Positions 11,373 to 22,899 of a stretch of 64,000 nt of DNA are shown here, piece by piece (position 1 is the first letter of the stretch; each line of letters begins with the position of its first letter). Origin of the DNA: Ophiobolus disseminans. Its lineage: Eukaryota > Ascomycota > Dothideomycetes > Pleosporales > Phaeosphaeriaceae. The notes beneath the pieces were generated by a model that was not told the DNA's origin, made no database searches, and saw only the letters and a program-made list of their open reading frames with translations. Both the position numbers and the translations under genes were made by a program. The stretch covers positions 62,001 to 126,000 of the forward strand of contig MU006218.1 in the NCBI GenBank assembly GCA_010093685.1, read 5' to 3'.

Positions 11373-12387
11373 GGTTGTGAAATGCGCCTCGAGAGGCGGC
11401 TTTGCAAATAAACGACGAGATGTGAGTGTTGTGAGATTTCGCACGGAGCGCCTTAGATCGAGTTGTGCGACATCAGATCGCGTTGAAAACCAGGGTGGCA
11501 AACGTGGGCATCTTAAAGGATCTAAATCCAGGACGGATAGTACCGCCGGGCCGGGCGGTGGCCTCATTAATTATGCCGCAACCTTCATGCGGCGCAGCAC
11601 GATGCGGACGACGATTCGGTGGTTGATCAATGCCATCGGAATTGAGATGGGATTGTTTTGCCGCGGAACACGGACAACGCACAGAAGCGACCGTGAATCT
11701 GAGGATCACCTTCTTGAGAATGCTAGAAATTACGGTATTCGACTGCCACATCGTTATTCTGTTCACATCGTTCAACTGGAATTGCCGACAGTAACAAAGT
11801 TCGGCAGCCAATATCGCATCCCTGAAAGCCACTTGTGCTAGACCCGCATAAGACTCGGTGACATTGTGCCACTCGACCCACAACCTTAATTCCGACCGCA
11901 TCTTGAACTTCTCCTCGATGTCTACAACATTCGCAGTCTGGCGGAAAAACAGCGTGTAAGATCAATTTACATCTGCGCACCGCGGATGGTCTTTACAATT
12001 CTCGACAACGCAGGGATTGCAGTGTTCGAATGAGGCGACATAAACGAAGGATCCACATCCCCGCCAGTTTCCTCAAATACCTGCAGCCACCTTCCGCATA
12101 CGACGAGCCAATCACCACCAACACGGATTCGGACTTAGGTAAGTCTCTTCTCCAGACACGCGGCTCAAGCCGCACCGGACAGCGCGTAATGCGGGCATAC
12201 ACCCGCAAGCGAGCCGTTCTCGAAACTGATTCAAGCCGCACGCTCCATCGTGGCAAAGGGGCGCTGTGTAGCGAAACGGTTTAGGGCCTCGAATCTCTTC
12301 CCCGTTCTCTAAAAGGCCGCGACAGGCCCCGCTGTTGATTGCATCGCCAAGTCACCTTTTGTGTTACCGGTGTGTTGGTTCCCAACC
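11373..12387. other. Intergenic region with overlapping weak frames
   Basis: Two coding-like stretches overlap on opposite strands. A minus frame (11473..11901) begins with ATG at 11901 and reads RSELRLWVEWHNVTESYAG; a plus frame at about 11900-12028 reads LELLLDVYNIRSLAEKQRV but is preceded by a stop. Neither joins a neighbour or shows a known motif. At most one is real, and either could be a remnant. The right part, 12030-12387, is the promoter side of the FAD oxidase gene. Confidence 0.3.
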
Positions 12388-14169
12388 ATGTTTGCGCGTT
12401 TCGTCGTTCCACTCGCTGCCCTTGCGGCGCGTGTCACAGCCCAAACCGGTGCCTTTGAGCCGCTGGACTTCAATGTGACGGCGGCGCTTGAAAATCTTGG
12501 GGTCGATGTGTCGGCCCTACCAGAACCCGATAACTCTACCATCGCCGAACGATCCCTGTTTCAACCTTGCGCGCTCGCTGTAAGTACCGCCGAAGTATCA
12601 TGCGTCTGTACCGATGCTGACAGCAGGTTAGTGTACTTCGTTGAAGATCCTGTTTGGTGACGGCAAAGTCTTGACGGAAGGGACCTCTGCGTACGACTCC
12701 TTCACAGGAGGCTATTGGTCTGCCCAACAAGGCTCGCTGAATCCGTCATGCGTGTTCAAGCCTGCAAAGACGCTCGAAGTCTCGACCTTGATATTGGTTG
12801 CGCGTCTGTATCAATGTCCTTTCGCTGTCAAAGGCGGTGGTCATGCAGCATGGGCTGGTGCATCTAGTATCGAAGATGGCATTACTGTGTCGATGGAAAG
12901 CTTCAAGCAGACCACAGTCGCTGCCAACAAACAGACTGTTGATATTGGCCCTGGTCTTCGATGGGTTGATGTCTACAAAGCTGCCGAAAAGGATGGACTC
13001 AGTGTCGTAGGAGGACGTGTGAGTTTGTGTATCCTTGCTCTCAAGATCGTTTCGCTGACCATTAGACAGATGGCTCCTGTCGGTGTACCTGGCCTCATCC
13101 TCGGCGGTGGAATCTCGCATTTCTCGAACAAGCTTGGCTGGGCTTGTGACAATGTAGCAAGCTTCGAGCTCGTTACGGCATCTGGCCTTGCCATCACCGT
13201 CAGTGCGACATCCTACGCTGATCTCTACTGGGCATTGAGGGGAGGAGGTAACAATTTCGGAATCGTCACCAACTTCAAGCTCAACGCCTTTCCTCAAGGC
13301 GACCTATGGGGAGGTCAGCGTATCTACCTGGAAGACCAGTTCCCAAAGAACCTTGATGCAATCTATGAGTTCGCTGTCAATGGCTCTCCCAAGGACCTCG
13401 ATGCTGCCCAGATTATTGTACGGCTTCCCACTTCCTCAATCTTTATTGCGGCAAAGGCTAATGTTTCGCTCAGACTTTCGCTTCCGCTCCGGGCGTAGGA
13501 AAGGTCTCATTCGCCAATCTGCATTACGCAAAACCCATTGCCGAAGCTCCAGTATTCGCTCCCTGGGCCAACTTGACCACCATCGCGGACACAACAGGCC
13601 TCCGCCCCATGTCCGGAATGGCCGACCTTCTCAACCAAGGCGCTCCCGCGCCAGGTGCATACCAGACATGGTGGGGCATCAACCTGAAGATGGACCGCTC
13701 GCTGCTCTCATTCATCATTGACACCTTCTACGCCCAAGAAGCCACCGTCGCCGACGTCGAGAAGATCTTGTTGATCATGGCCATCCAGCCCATCACTACC
13801 GGCGCACTGAAAGCTATGCAAAAGAATGGCGGCAATGCGCTTGGTCTGAATCCTACTGGCGGACCGTATTTCATTCTCAACTTCAACGCTGCGTGGAACA
13901 ACGTGGCCGACGAGCCCAAGTTCCATCACGTCATCGCAACTATCATCAGCTTGATTAAAGCTGAGGCGAAGAAGCGCGGTCTGGACAACGACTTTGTGTA
14001 CTTGAACTACGCATCTGAGTACCAGGACCCTATCGGTAGCTATGGAGCAGCTAATAAGGCGAGACTGCAGAGTATTAGCAAGAAGTATGATCCTAGCCAG
14101 GTTTTCCAGAACTTGCAGCCTGGTGGGTTTAAGGTGACGAAGGGGGCGCCGAATCCGAATGTGCCGTAG
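12388..14169 (+). CDS. Secreted FAD-linked oxidase, berberine-bridge-enzyme type (PCMH fold)
   Basis: Four exons (12388..12579, 12632..13018, 13070..13417, 13474..14169) encode 540 aa. A signal peptide (MFARFVVPLAALAARVTAQ) is followed by the FAD-binding PCMH domain. It holds the histidine of KGGGHAAWAGAS (about residue 135), the usual site of covalent FAD attachment, then VGVPGLILGGGISHFS and ADLYWALRGGGNNFGIVTNF. The C-terminus has the berberine-bridge signature: YLNYASEYQDPIGSYG and KYDPSQVFQNLQPGGFK. At the place where bicovalent enzymes carry a second flavin-linking cysteine, the sequence reads VVGGRMAPVGVPG with no cysteine, so a mono-covalent flavin is expected. Related enzymes oxidise sugars, alcohols or secondary metabolites; the substrate here is unknown. 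Confidence 0.9.
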
Positions 14170-14627
14170 AAGTGGTGAATGGCTGAGGCACGCTGTCATA
14201 GTACAATGTAATGTGTTGTAATCATGAATGCCCATTTCATTATCTTGTGTTGCTATATCATGCTTGCACGACGCACTAAGTCCATTGATTATAGAGAAAC
14301 TAGCTAGCCTTGCTGACCGTGCCATTCGGCTATCGCTTGACTGCAGACCTTTAACCTTCACTCCTTCCTTAACGCTGCTGATCTCACCTATGCTTGAGTC
14401 GCTCATCTGCCTCCATGGAGAAACCCTGGATCTGCAAAACGATCACTTCCTCCGCAGAGTCTCAGGACGGTTCCTCATAGTATGCCAGTACCTCATCAAC
14501 ATCTTCGACCACGATCTCCACGCTGTTCCGGATACCAGACGGCAGCCAGTCGACGAAGAGCTACTCTGTACCGTCTTTTATCCTTTCCGAGAGTGGTTGA
14601 AAACTCTGTGAATCCGGCTTGTACGTC
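14170..14627. other. Intergenic spacer between convergent genes
   Basis: These 458 bp hold the 3' flanks of the FAD oxidase and of the minus-strand member C. I see no supported gene. Confidence 0.35.
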
Positions 14628-15207
14628 CTATAGATCTTCACATGTATATATTCCAGGCAAGCAGCCTGGCCCTCTTTGAGTGTCTGGCACGCGGAGGACA
14701 CCCAAAAAGTACCAGAGATAAAAGCATATCTGTAGGCTGGAAGCCTCAACGTGTACTTCTAGATATCGAATTTTCTGGTCTTGCGAGGCTATGAACGTTC
14801 GGGCGAAAATGCTTTTGAAGTGGAAAAAGTGGAACACGAACCTGTTCAAGCTGAAGGGGAGGGGCGCGGTCTCCGTGTAAGTCTGGCGGCAGACACAGAG
14901 GAGGCTCAGTCTGTTTTTGACTTTAGGGTCAACGTTAACGCCCTCGGTGCGAGATTGGTGTCTGACGTTGTACGACCCCTCCTGCAAGATGTATTTGTAG
15001 ACTAAAGTTCGGATCTCGGGAGGAAGTCGGAGAAGTGGCGACTGGCGAGAGTTGAGGTCCAGCCTAGATATATATCAGTACTGATAGCAATAAACATTTC
15101 TTAGGCTTGCTCAAAAAAAGACACGAACAATGTGTAATTGCGTCGTCGGCGGCGGCCAGGAGAGCCCCAGCGCCGAGGGGTATTGGGGCAGAATCGTCGA
15201 TTGACAT
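14628..15207 (-). CDS. LPxELRxxIY family protein, member C
   Basis: The proposed exons, 15207..15125 and 15063..14628, give 172 aa across a 61-bp phase-2 intron (branch TACTGAT, acceptor ATCTAG). Exon 1 encodes MSIDDSAPIPLGAGALL and then an alanine-rich stretch. Exon 2 has LLRLPPEIRTLVYKYIL followed by LLCVCRQTYTETAPLPFSLN, the two family hallmarks. The donor (GTGTCT) is weak, so the first exon is less certain. The protein is shorter than members B and G, ending soon after a hydrophobic stretch (LQICFYLWYFLGVL), and may be a truncated copy. Confidence 0.65.
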
Positions 15208-15551
15208 GAGGGTGGTTGAGTCGAATAGATGTTTGTGTCGATGCCGAAGAAAGGAACCGTACGCAGGCTATACAATTAGATCAAGTAGCCTAGGCTTCAA
15301 CAATTGCTCTATCGGTCTAAGGCACTGTTACCCCAGTGGCGAGAGAAATATTGTGTGGGGTCTGCATTCAAGTCTTAACTCTGCAATTGAAGAACAACAA
15401 GCGAGGAAAGGAACATTCATAGTGAGGCCTAGGAATATTCAACTGTCGTATAGAAATATATTTTCGATCATTCGTCCGCCAATCATAAAGGAAAGCTTCG
15501 TAAATCGGCGAAAGTCTCGTCACTGGTCACCCAATAGCTAATGCGACAAGA
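15208..15551. other. Intergenic spacer, no feature seen
   Basis: This 344-bp gap lies upstream of member C and downstream of the amino-acid transporter. A plus-strand frame (15107..15541) overlaps it but shows no domain and mostly mirrors member C. Confidence 0.3.
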
Positions 15552-17157
15552 CTAAACCTCTACACCAAGCTGCCGCCAGATACTGTTGTCCGCGCACGTA
15601 AATGAACTACTGACCGGAGTGTTGGGGTCGTTGAACGTCGCAATCAACTGATCAATTGACGCCCAGAGTCCCGCACCATTCATGAAGAGCGTCAAGACAA
15701 TGATGAGCCAGTTGAGAATGGCCATCGACGTCTTCTTCCAATTCTTGAATTGCACGTCCCAGTTGAGATATAACCACATGACACCAGATATACCGAAGGT
15801 GAACCAGGAAACAAAAAGGGCTGAAGAGATTGATAGGATCGAGTCGAAGATGGGGATGGCGTTCGCAAGGATGAACGCTAGGATCCAGAAAACGGTACCG
15901 ATGCCAATCCAGATGACCCAGGTGCGCTTCGTGTTGCGGTCGAACTCGTGCTCGATCTTTTTCATTCGCAACACTTCGACAAAGATGTACTTGATAGACG
16001 TGTGGCCGAAGACAAGAGAAGTACCGAGCAGCGTTGGCAAAAGGATGCCATATGCGATCTTGGAGGGAATGATAGGCGCTGCTCCCAACGCAGGACTTGT
16101 AGTGTACTGACCAGCCAGAGCGTAGATGACAGCACCCACGATTGTGTACATGGGGATGGCGAAGATCTGAAGGATGTACATGGACGGCATGAAGTCTCTT
16201 GACGCGTCTCGCATTTCGGCCATGACCGTCACGAAAGCCTGGTTACCTGCGTAGGCAAAGGCGATGTTCAAGACTGCAGTGAATCCTTGCGCAAAGGTGG
16301 GATTCCCAACAATGTTGATTTCTCGGTCCCAGCCAGGTGGGGCGGCATTTGGATCGTCGACGCCAAGTGCAATCATGACAATAAGCACGGCGGCGAAGAT
16401 GGAGATTGTGGCGATGACTAGATGATGTTAGATTACCCGACGTATAAGAAGCTCGACTTGATACTCACTGCCGAAATCTGCCATGAATTTCATTTTCCGT
16501 GGTATACACAAGAGCCAGGACACGATTGCGGGAATCAAGATGAACAGAATAGTACAAAGCGCGTGCTCTGAGAGGCTGTTCAAAGCTATGCTCATCGTGA
16601 TGATGGAAGAGGCGCATGTCAAAATGAGGTTCAGGACGAACGCTGTCCCCACAACAATGGCAAGTAGCTGTCCGCCGATGATCCGGAAGCAGTCCACGCA
16701 GTTGAGTACGGTAGGGTATCTCCGAAAGAATTGTAATAAGACATAGGCAGTGTATGTGACGAGGATGCCTGTGATGTGTCAGTTTTGGTCATCGAGGAAT
16801 TACAGCGATCCTCGTACCCATTCCAATAATGGTGATGATGCAGGGCACCAATCCCAAAGTCTGCATGGCTGTAGGCAAACTGAGGATACCGATACCGACT
16901 TGGTTTGTGATGTAGATAAGTGAAGCCTGCCACCGATTGAGTGTCTTGTAGGACGAGTCTTCGCTCATGGTAGCTCGAAACACGGCGCTGCCTTGACGTT
17001 CTGACTCGACCTTCTCCATGTTCGCTCCGTCGTAGGGTGATACATCGCTCTTCTTCGAGATGTCGTCTTCTTGGTAGACAACACTGTTTCTATAATTTCC
17101 ATCATAGCCACTGTTGTTGTATCGAGCCGTATCTGGTCCACGCATAGAGTCCTGCAT
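15552..17157 (-). CDS. Amino-acid transporter of the AAAP/APC superfamily (PF01490 type)
   Basis: Three exons (17157..16818, 16768..16469, 16417..15552) give 501 aa. A cytosolic N-terminus of about 85 residues leads into helix 1 with the family signature YITNQVGIGILSLPTAMQTL. About eleven hydrophobic segments follow, including QLLAIVVGTAFVLNLILTC, ATISIFAAVLIVMIALG and GILLPTLLGTSLVFGHTS. The passage NIAFAYAGNQAFVTVMAEMR is typical of fungal AAAP members close to the N. crassa Mtr neutral amino-acid permease. A plasma-membrane or vacuolar role moving neutral amino acids is expected; the exact substrate is not readable from sequence. Confidence 0.9.
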
Positions 17158-18001
17158 TATGGCAGTGTAGATTTATGGACTGAAACAATTGTACGTGTCA
17201 ATGGGGCACTGCGATCGGATGATATGTAGGACGCGTTGAACATGATATACCACTCTGGACAACAACCGCATGGGATTTCCAAGAGCTTTGCGAAGCCATA
17301 GCAAGCGTGCAAAGCTGGACCCACGTATGCTCAGACTTCGTTGTTCTCGTTCTTAGCACAGCAACCTGGTCGCGTGCCTCAACCTCATGGTCGCTACGCC
17401 TATTGATAAGTGTCAATCTCTTTCTTGGTATTGACTCGGTGTCAAGATAGTCGCCTGGCACAAGCATTGGAAGTTACTTGGTAAAGTGCACACCTCCTGC
17501 ATTCACAATCGGATGCCGGCGGATGAGCGCACGAAGGTGGCGCATCTCCCGCTACCAAGCACAATGTTCCGTTCTAACCGTAGCCGCGTTGCAACATGAG
17601 AGGCGAGAGGTGGCTTGGTGTAAGGTTAGCTTGTGGGGAGAAGGAAGTTAAGAGAGACGAGACGGTCCGAGTTTCTTGGCGGCGCGTGACGTCACCGCAA
17701 CTTCCGTGTTCCGTTTGATCATCGAGCAACCGTCGTGCTTACGATGATGGCTGACATGCAGGTCGAGGCACGTCCGGTAAGGGCTCAAATTCCTCGAGTC
17801 TACACTATCGCTTGCAACTTCAACACCCAACCTGACTACTACATGGTTGCTTAAAAAACAAATACGTGGCTTTGACAGTAGCCTGGCTACTATATGACTG
17901 CATCCAGGGACGCGCAACTAGCTCAGAAGATATAAGTGGAAACAAGGTATGCTATTAAAACTTCGATGCATAGCTAATCGTGATGCAACTCTAACCGGCC
18001 A
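17158..18001. other. Intergenic region, transporter promoter side
   Basis: These 844 bp precede the amino-acid transporter. Short frames on the minus strand show no domain. No repeat or RNA gene was recognised. Confidence 0.35.
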
Positions 18002-18529
18002 ATGCTCATGTTCTGCTCCCAAGTCTTCACATTCAGCCCCTTCACTAGGACATCTCAAAATGAACATTCTTCTACGCACGATTCAGTATTTCGGCAACAC
18101 ATTCCCTACCTATGGCCACGAGGCATGCTTGTGCAGCGCATGCAGAAGATCAGCATCGATAATTTCGCGAGTATATTCACCGATGATTCAGCGCACCAAC
18201 TCCTCTACCCCATTATCGAATTCAGTCGCAAGCATCTACACATCCAGATCGACGTTCTGCTGTCCTACTGGCACTACGACGGCCAGTTCTCTCCGCTGCT
18301 CTTTCTTCGCAAGGGGTTGATTCTGGAGGGCCTGTTTGGCGGCGCAAACGTTTCTATACCATTTCGGGAGGACGACGATGCTGTATTCAGGTTGCTAACG
18401 TCCAAGCCCCGCGCCCTTTTCCACTTCACAAGCTTGCATATCAAGCCGCGAGAGGGCTCTACATACAATTCGATTGCGTTTGGGAGGAGGTTAGATGCGG
18501 CGTTCAAAGTGCGAATTCGTATAAATTGA
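18002..18529 (+). CDS. Unrecognised protein, possible gene or 3' remnant
   Basis: An open frame from ATG 18002 encodes 175 aa. The part from about residue 45 onward reads like real protein: MQKISIDNFASIFTDDSAH, then LLYPIIEFSRKHLHIQIDV, then PREGSTYNSIAFGRRLDAA near the end. The first 30 residues are less convincing, so the true start may lie in an upstream exon. It lacks the LPxELRxxIY motif of its neighbours, though it could be the distal part of such a protein. I do not recognise the family. Confidence 0.4.
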   Translation: MLMFCSQVFTFSPFTRTSQNEHSSTHDSVFRQHIPYLWPRGMLVQRMQKISIDNFASIFTDDSAHQLLYPIIEFSRKHLHIQIDVLLSYWHYDGQFSPLLFLRKGLILEGLFGGANVSIPFREDDDAVFRLLTSKPRALFHFTSLHIKPREGSTYNSIAFGRRLDAAFKVRIRIN

Positions 18530-18749
18530 GCAGATGACCGTCATACTAGGGACGTAGGAGATTTTGGGTCGGAGAGCGAGTTGCTCATATAATGCAAGTA
18601 CGCATAATATCTACTATCCTGAATTAACATGCCACATACTCAACTACGCAGTAGTTGTTTTACCTATGTTGCTACATGTACATCGAAACATCTGTTCCTG
18701 CTTCTTCTCGAACTTCCCGATTTGGTGTAACAATCGAATGCGCCTTGCC

Positions 18750-19634
18750 TCAATCAAAAATACCCTCCGCCTCCATTTCATCGACTGTTTTAAGCCACCG
18801 ACACCGTATCTCCACAGTAGGCTTCGTAATTCGTATGTTCCTTTCTAGCTCTACTCGAGCGGATGTAATCATTTGTTCTGCGGTGTTCCCTGACATGCGT
18901 GGAGGGTAAATAATGAGGACATCCAAAGCCTTCAGGCATCGTAGCTTCGATATGGTAACGATGTTACGATTATCGAGGGGCACTCCATACTCGGCCAACA
19001 CCTCCAATGCTTTCCAGGTCACAAACTCGAGGGACGCGACAGCTGCGAGCTGAGCTATGGATCGGTGTGCAATGAACTTTTGGAGGGTTTGTTCATTTGT
19101 CTCAGACCTGATTTTCTTGAACGAAAACTTGAAGTGACGATAGGGCAGCAACGCGGTCTCCGCATATATTTGTCGGCAAACGAGCAGCAGGCCGATGTGA
19201 TGCTGGTGATGCTGGTGTTCTTGAAAGGGTGCGACCCTGTGTCCGGCGAAAACACACTCGTAAACTTAGTTCCGCAGCTCGCCTGGTAAGTTGAGGCATG
19301 GAGACATTGTTTGTCCGCGCTCGGTACTTCTCAGTTATCAGCATGATGAGCTCGTTCAGGAACCCGGTGTGCGCAGACACGGCAGTCACTTACGTGTTGA
19401 CAAACGGTGCGCGTCCGGGCAAAGCACCAGTAGCCTTTGCGCGCTTCAACGTTGCTGACTGGTGTAATGAAGTCCTCGTGAAGTCCTCGGGGAGTCGCGT
19501 TGAGCGAGAGCTGGTGAAATCTGAAAGCGAGGTTGAGGTCAAAGGTTCGGCGAGGCGGAGAGGCGCGCATTTTTCGAGGGGCAATCTGCGCTTGTCGGAG
19601 AGCTTGCGCGCTTTTTGTTTGGTGTTTTGACCAT
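18750..19634 (-). pseudogene. Broken LPxELRxxIY family gene, member E
   Basis: The minus strand keeps the family layout. A probable exon 1 (19634..19394) begins MVKTPNKKRASSPTSADC, and exon 2 (19326..18750) follows a 67-bp intron with a strong GTAAGT donor. Exon 2 reads TERGQTMSPCLNLPGELRN, then an in-frame TAA, then VYECVFAGHRVAPF and LLLVCRQIYAETALLPYR. The rest stays open to 18750. The TAA sits inside the hallmark motif where relatives have R, K, H or E. The start ATG of exon 1 is also out of frame with the exon end, which suggests a further 1- or 2-base change near 19540. The loss appears recent, because the remainder is otherwise intact. Confidence 0.7.
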
Positions 19635-20863
19635 GGCCAGGTTTGGTGGAGCCGAAGGTTGGCGTAGTGGTGAAGTAGAGGGGAAAGAGCACTACAATCG
19701 GAAATGCATTTTATGTAGGTATTGCTCAGTAGCGTCCACTTTGCGTGACTGTTGAAGAGCGCTAGCCGAGTTGATCCTAGTTTCTCTCACTTCTACCACC
19801 ACGCGAAAGTCTCCCGCAAGACTCCCGAGGTCTACAACCTCATTACAATCACCTCACAAAAACACCTTCGACCACGACATCGACGATAACAATAACTCTT
19901 TCCAAATACCGCCAGTGACATGGCACACAAACCCTCGACGTCGCCCATGCGAGCGGCCAACCGACAACGAGGCCTAAGCGTCAACCTCGAGTCTCCGACT
20001 CAAACACCTTTCCGGCTACAAGACACCGCCCGTATCTAGGAATGAGTAGGTTGCCCCCTCGCTTCCGGGCTCGCCTCTTTGCCAATAAATTCCACCCGCG
20101 GGATCGAACGCATGTGCACCAGCGAAGCACGCAAGTCCTGCAACGCTAGCACATTCGGGTTGAGCAGGGACGGCGCGTATATCGAGCGTGTCGACCCTGC
20201 GGTGAGAAAATTGCCTGCAATCTTCTAATCACCAGGTATTGGGCGCGTCCTAACGTTGGTGCTGGTCACCTTGGAATTGTTATCGCGCTGGTGCGCTGCA
20301 AGTTGCGCCATGGCAGAAACGGGTATCCTAGATACAAGACGTCTGCATGGTGCGTGGGAGGGGCATGGATGAACCGGCCATGGTGAGCTTAGTGGCGGCG
20401 GGTCCGTTTGCGAGTGAGTCAGGGCCCTTTACTTGGAGTGTGTTGAACACGAAGTCTGAACTTTTTCATCGAGTTTGTCTCTGCATGAGGCGACTTGAGA
20501 AAGAATGCTAGACGGAAGTGACGATGTTGATAACGCGGATGCCCTTCGCGGAAGACGGCAATGAAGTAAATGTACATGTCGCGCGAGTTTGTAGACTCTG
20601 AACTTCGATATTACGCTGCGAGGGGTGTCTGATAATGATGCGTTTACCTCCAGCAGCCCAAATGCTGCCCGCTCGCACATAAGCGGGATCTAAGTTGGAA
20701 AAGGCAAGCGAGATGGAGTTGGGGACGCGCCGTTTAGCGTAAAGCAGGACATGATGATTACAGATGCAAAAGGCGATGGGATGGCAGAGTTGTAGGAGGG
20801 GGTGAGCTGGCTTGATCCGCACACCACAGCCTATGTACTCCGACGCAAACGATATATGAAGAC
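19635..20863. other. Intergenic region with a truncated gene start
   Basis: This 1.2-kb gap holds a leader-like C/A-rich tract (about 19790-19920) and a 40-codon frame listed separately. From 20042 to 20863 I see no supported gene; minus frames there run downstream of the MFS transporter. Confidence 0.35.
19922..20041 (+). pseudogene. Possible truncated gene start (40-codon frame)
   Basis: After a C/A-rich leader-like stretch, ATG 19919-19922 opens a frame reading MAHKPSTSPMRAANRQRG, then LSVNLESPTQTPFRLQDTA, ending at TAG near 20039. The composition resembles a polar N-terminus of a fungal regulatory protein, but no downstream exon continues it. I infer a gene whose remainder was lost or moved. 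The sequence is too short to name. Confidence 0.25.
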
Positions 20864-22420
20864 CTACAAATCTACAGGAAAGCGCTCCCGTATACGCTCG
20901 CCATAGATGTAGAACAACACCGGCGCAGGCGCGAGCAGTAGACTGACAAACGCAAACACACTGATGCCCCATCCATACCCCAACTTCTCAAAGAGTGCCG
21001 GCGCGCCTAACGGAATGACACCTCCCACGACACTCCTGAAGACAGCTCCTGCTGCTATAGCGCTAGCAGCATACTTCTCGAAGCTGTCAATGAAGTAATT
21101 TTGCGTGCAGTTCAAGATCATAACCTGTCCAATGCCGTAGAAGAACGTGCCAGATATGGATGCGAACCAGTGCGCGTGCTTCTCGACGGTCCAGGCGAAC
21201 CATAGTAGGGACACGGGAATAAAAACGGCTCCGATGTTCGCAAGAGGGAGGCGGAACTCGGGTCGAGCTTTTTCGTTATTTTTGGCGGAAAGTCGCTTGT
21301 AGACGGTGTCAATTCTCGGTACCAAGAACCACACGGCAAATAGAAAGCCAAGTCCGGGTCCGAGGTATAGAAGACCAACCTTCTCGGTGTCAAAGCCATA
21401 CAGGTCCGAGTAGATAGGCTGCATGTTGGTGTAGATGCTATATGTCGTGCCGAAAATAAGCGCTTGGTACACAGCCATGGTAGCTACGATGGGCTGGGCG
21501 AAAATCTTCGGTGGTCGCTTCAACGACTCCGCTATCCTCTGTCTCAACGGGCGAGTATCTTCTCCTTCGTACGAATACTTTGTGCCGTCCCACTCGGAGG
21601 ACTCGCTCTCGAGCTGCGCTTTCTTCCTCTGCAGGATGATAGGGGTGTAGCTCTCGCGCAAGAATAAGTAGCCAGCCAATGTGTTGACGAAGCAGACAAT
21701 TGTCATTATCCAGAAAACCCACCGCCATCCCAGTCGCTGGACAATGATGCCTCCGAATAGAGGGCCTAGGGTGGGGCCGAGCAACGGCCCCAGCAAATAC
21801 CATCCGAACACACCGGCTCGCTCGCTCGGTACGAACATGTCGCTTATGGTGCCGCCGCCGTTTGCAATCCCCACGCTACCGAAGAAGCCGGCGATGCTTC
21901 GAACCGTAATCAGGAATGCGATGTTGGGTGCGAGCGCGGCCGGTATTTGGAGGAGGGTGAAGACGGAGAAGCATGTCAAGTATATGACTCGGCGTCCGAA
22001 GGTCTCGCTGAGTGGGGCCAGCAAGAGGGGACCGATGCCTAGCATGACGACGAACCCGGTTGTTGTGCCGATGACGGCGGTCGTGGAACAGTTCAGGTCC
22101 TTGGCGATTTCATCGATTCCGGGAGTAAACATGGATGAGACGAGGGGACTGAGGACTATGACACCCCGACGTCAGTGGTGAACCAGTAACCTGAATATAT
22201 ACAGCATACTAGACATCAAGGCGATCACGCCCACGTTTGCCATTTTGCGCCATTTCTGCCACGACCTGGGGTTCTCTTCTGGATAATCTTCGATGTTGAG
22301 TATCTGTTCTTTTGTCAGAAATGTGACCACACGATTTTGTTTGCGACTACATACAGCCCTCTGTTCTCCTTCCTCGCTGAAGCGCTGCTGCAACAGTGGC
22401 GCGCGTTCATCGCGAGACAT
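20864..22420 (-). CDS. MFS transporter, DHA1-type drug/polyamine antiporter family
   Basis: Exons 22420..22355, 22303..22210 and 22155..20864 encode 483 aa. The start is ATG at 22420 (MSRDERAPLLQQRF). The introns of 51 and 54 bp have CTGAC-like branch points. Twelve-helix MFS features include the motif-A-like LSETFGRRVIYL, helix 4 with RSIAGFFGSVGIANGGGTI, motif-C-like GWYLLGPLLGPTLGPLFGG, and W-R-W-V-F-W in helix 6. A charged central loop of about 60 residues and late helices (FAFVSLLLAPAPVLFYIYG) complete the family layout. Such proteins export drugs, polyamines or secondary metabolites at the plasma membrane by proton antiport; the substrate is unknown. Confidence 0.9.
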
Positions 22421-22899
22421 AATCACGATAGTTGAGGGATGGCGCGTGTTCAGGGTGCGGTCGGGCAGCGACCGACTGCGGTTATGTGCGCTGGTCGCGT
22501 CCCATTGACTAGCTTCAGCGCGAGAGGAGTCGTCATCGTAAAATCGTAAGCAGTTCTTTTTACCGGGTGTGGAGCGCGTTTCATGAGATGGACCCTTCGG
22601 GCGTCATCGATCGGGCCCGCGGAAAGGGTCGATCGGCGCGGGCACCTGCCGTCTGGTAGCCAATGAGACGACACCACCATATTCAACAACATCTCCTCTC
22701 GATGGCTTGTCTCGCACCCTGAACCAGCCATGAATACTTTGGTGCGTCCCAACATCAACATGGTATTGTTTGTGATCCCTTTAAAGGCGGCTCTGCCGAT
22801 GTTTTACGGTCAATACGGCCAGAGACCCACAGGGGCTGGCACATGCCCTCACGAGGCGCCTGCAGCACGATCCAGTGCAACATACAAGACACCAGAGAT
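22421..22899. promoter_or_regulatory. Divergent promoter region, MFS transporter and member F
   Basis: These 479 bp separate the starts of the minus-strand MFS gene and the plus-strand member F. No specific regulator site is claimed. Confidence 0.35.

Noticed and set aside
11473..11901. 143-codon minus-strand frame beyond the rhodopsin-like gene
   Set aside because: Partly protein-like, but a competing plus-strand frame overlaps it and neither has family support; described only as part of the intergenic region.
9098..22420. FAD oxidase, transporters and a membrane receptor as a secondary-metabolite cluster
   Set aside because: No polyketide synthase, NRPS, terpene synthase or pathway-specific regulator is visible, and the genes are interleaved with unrelated small genes.
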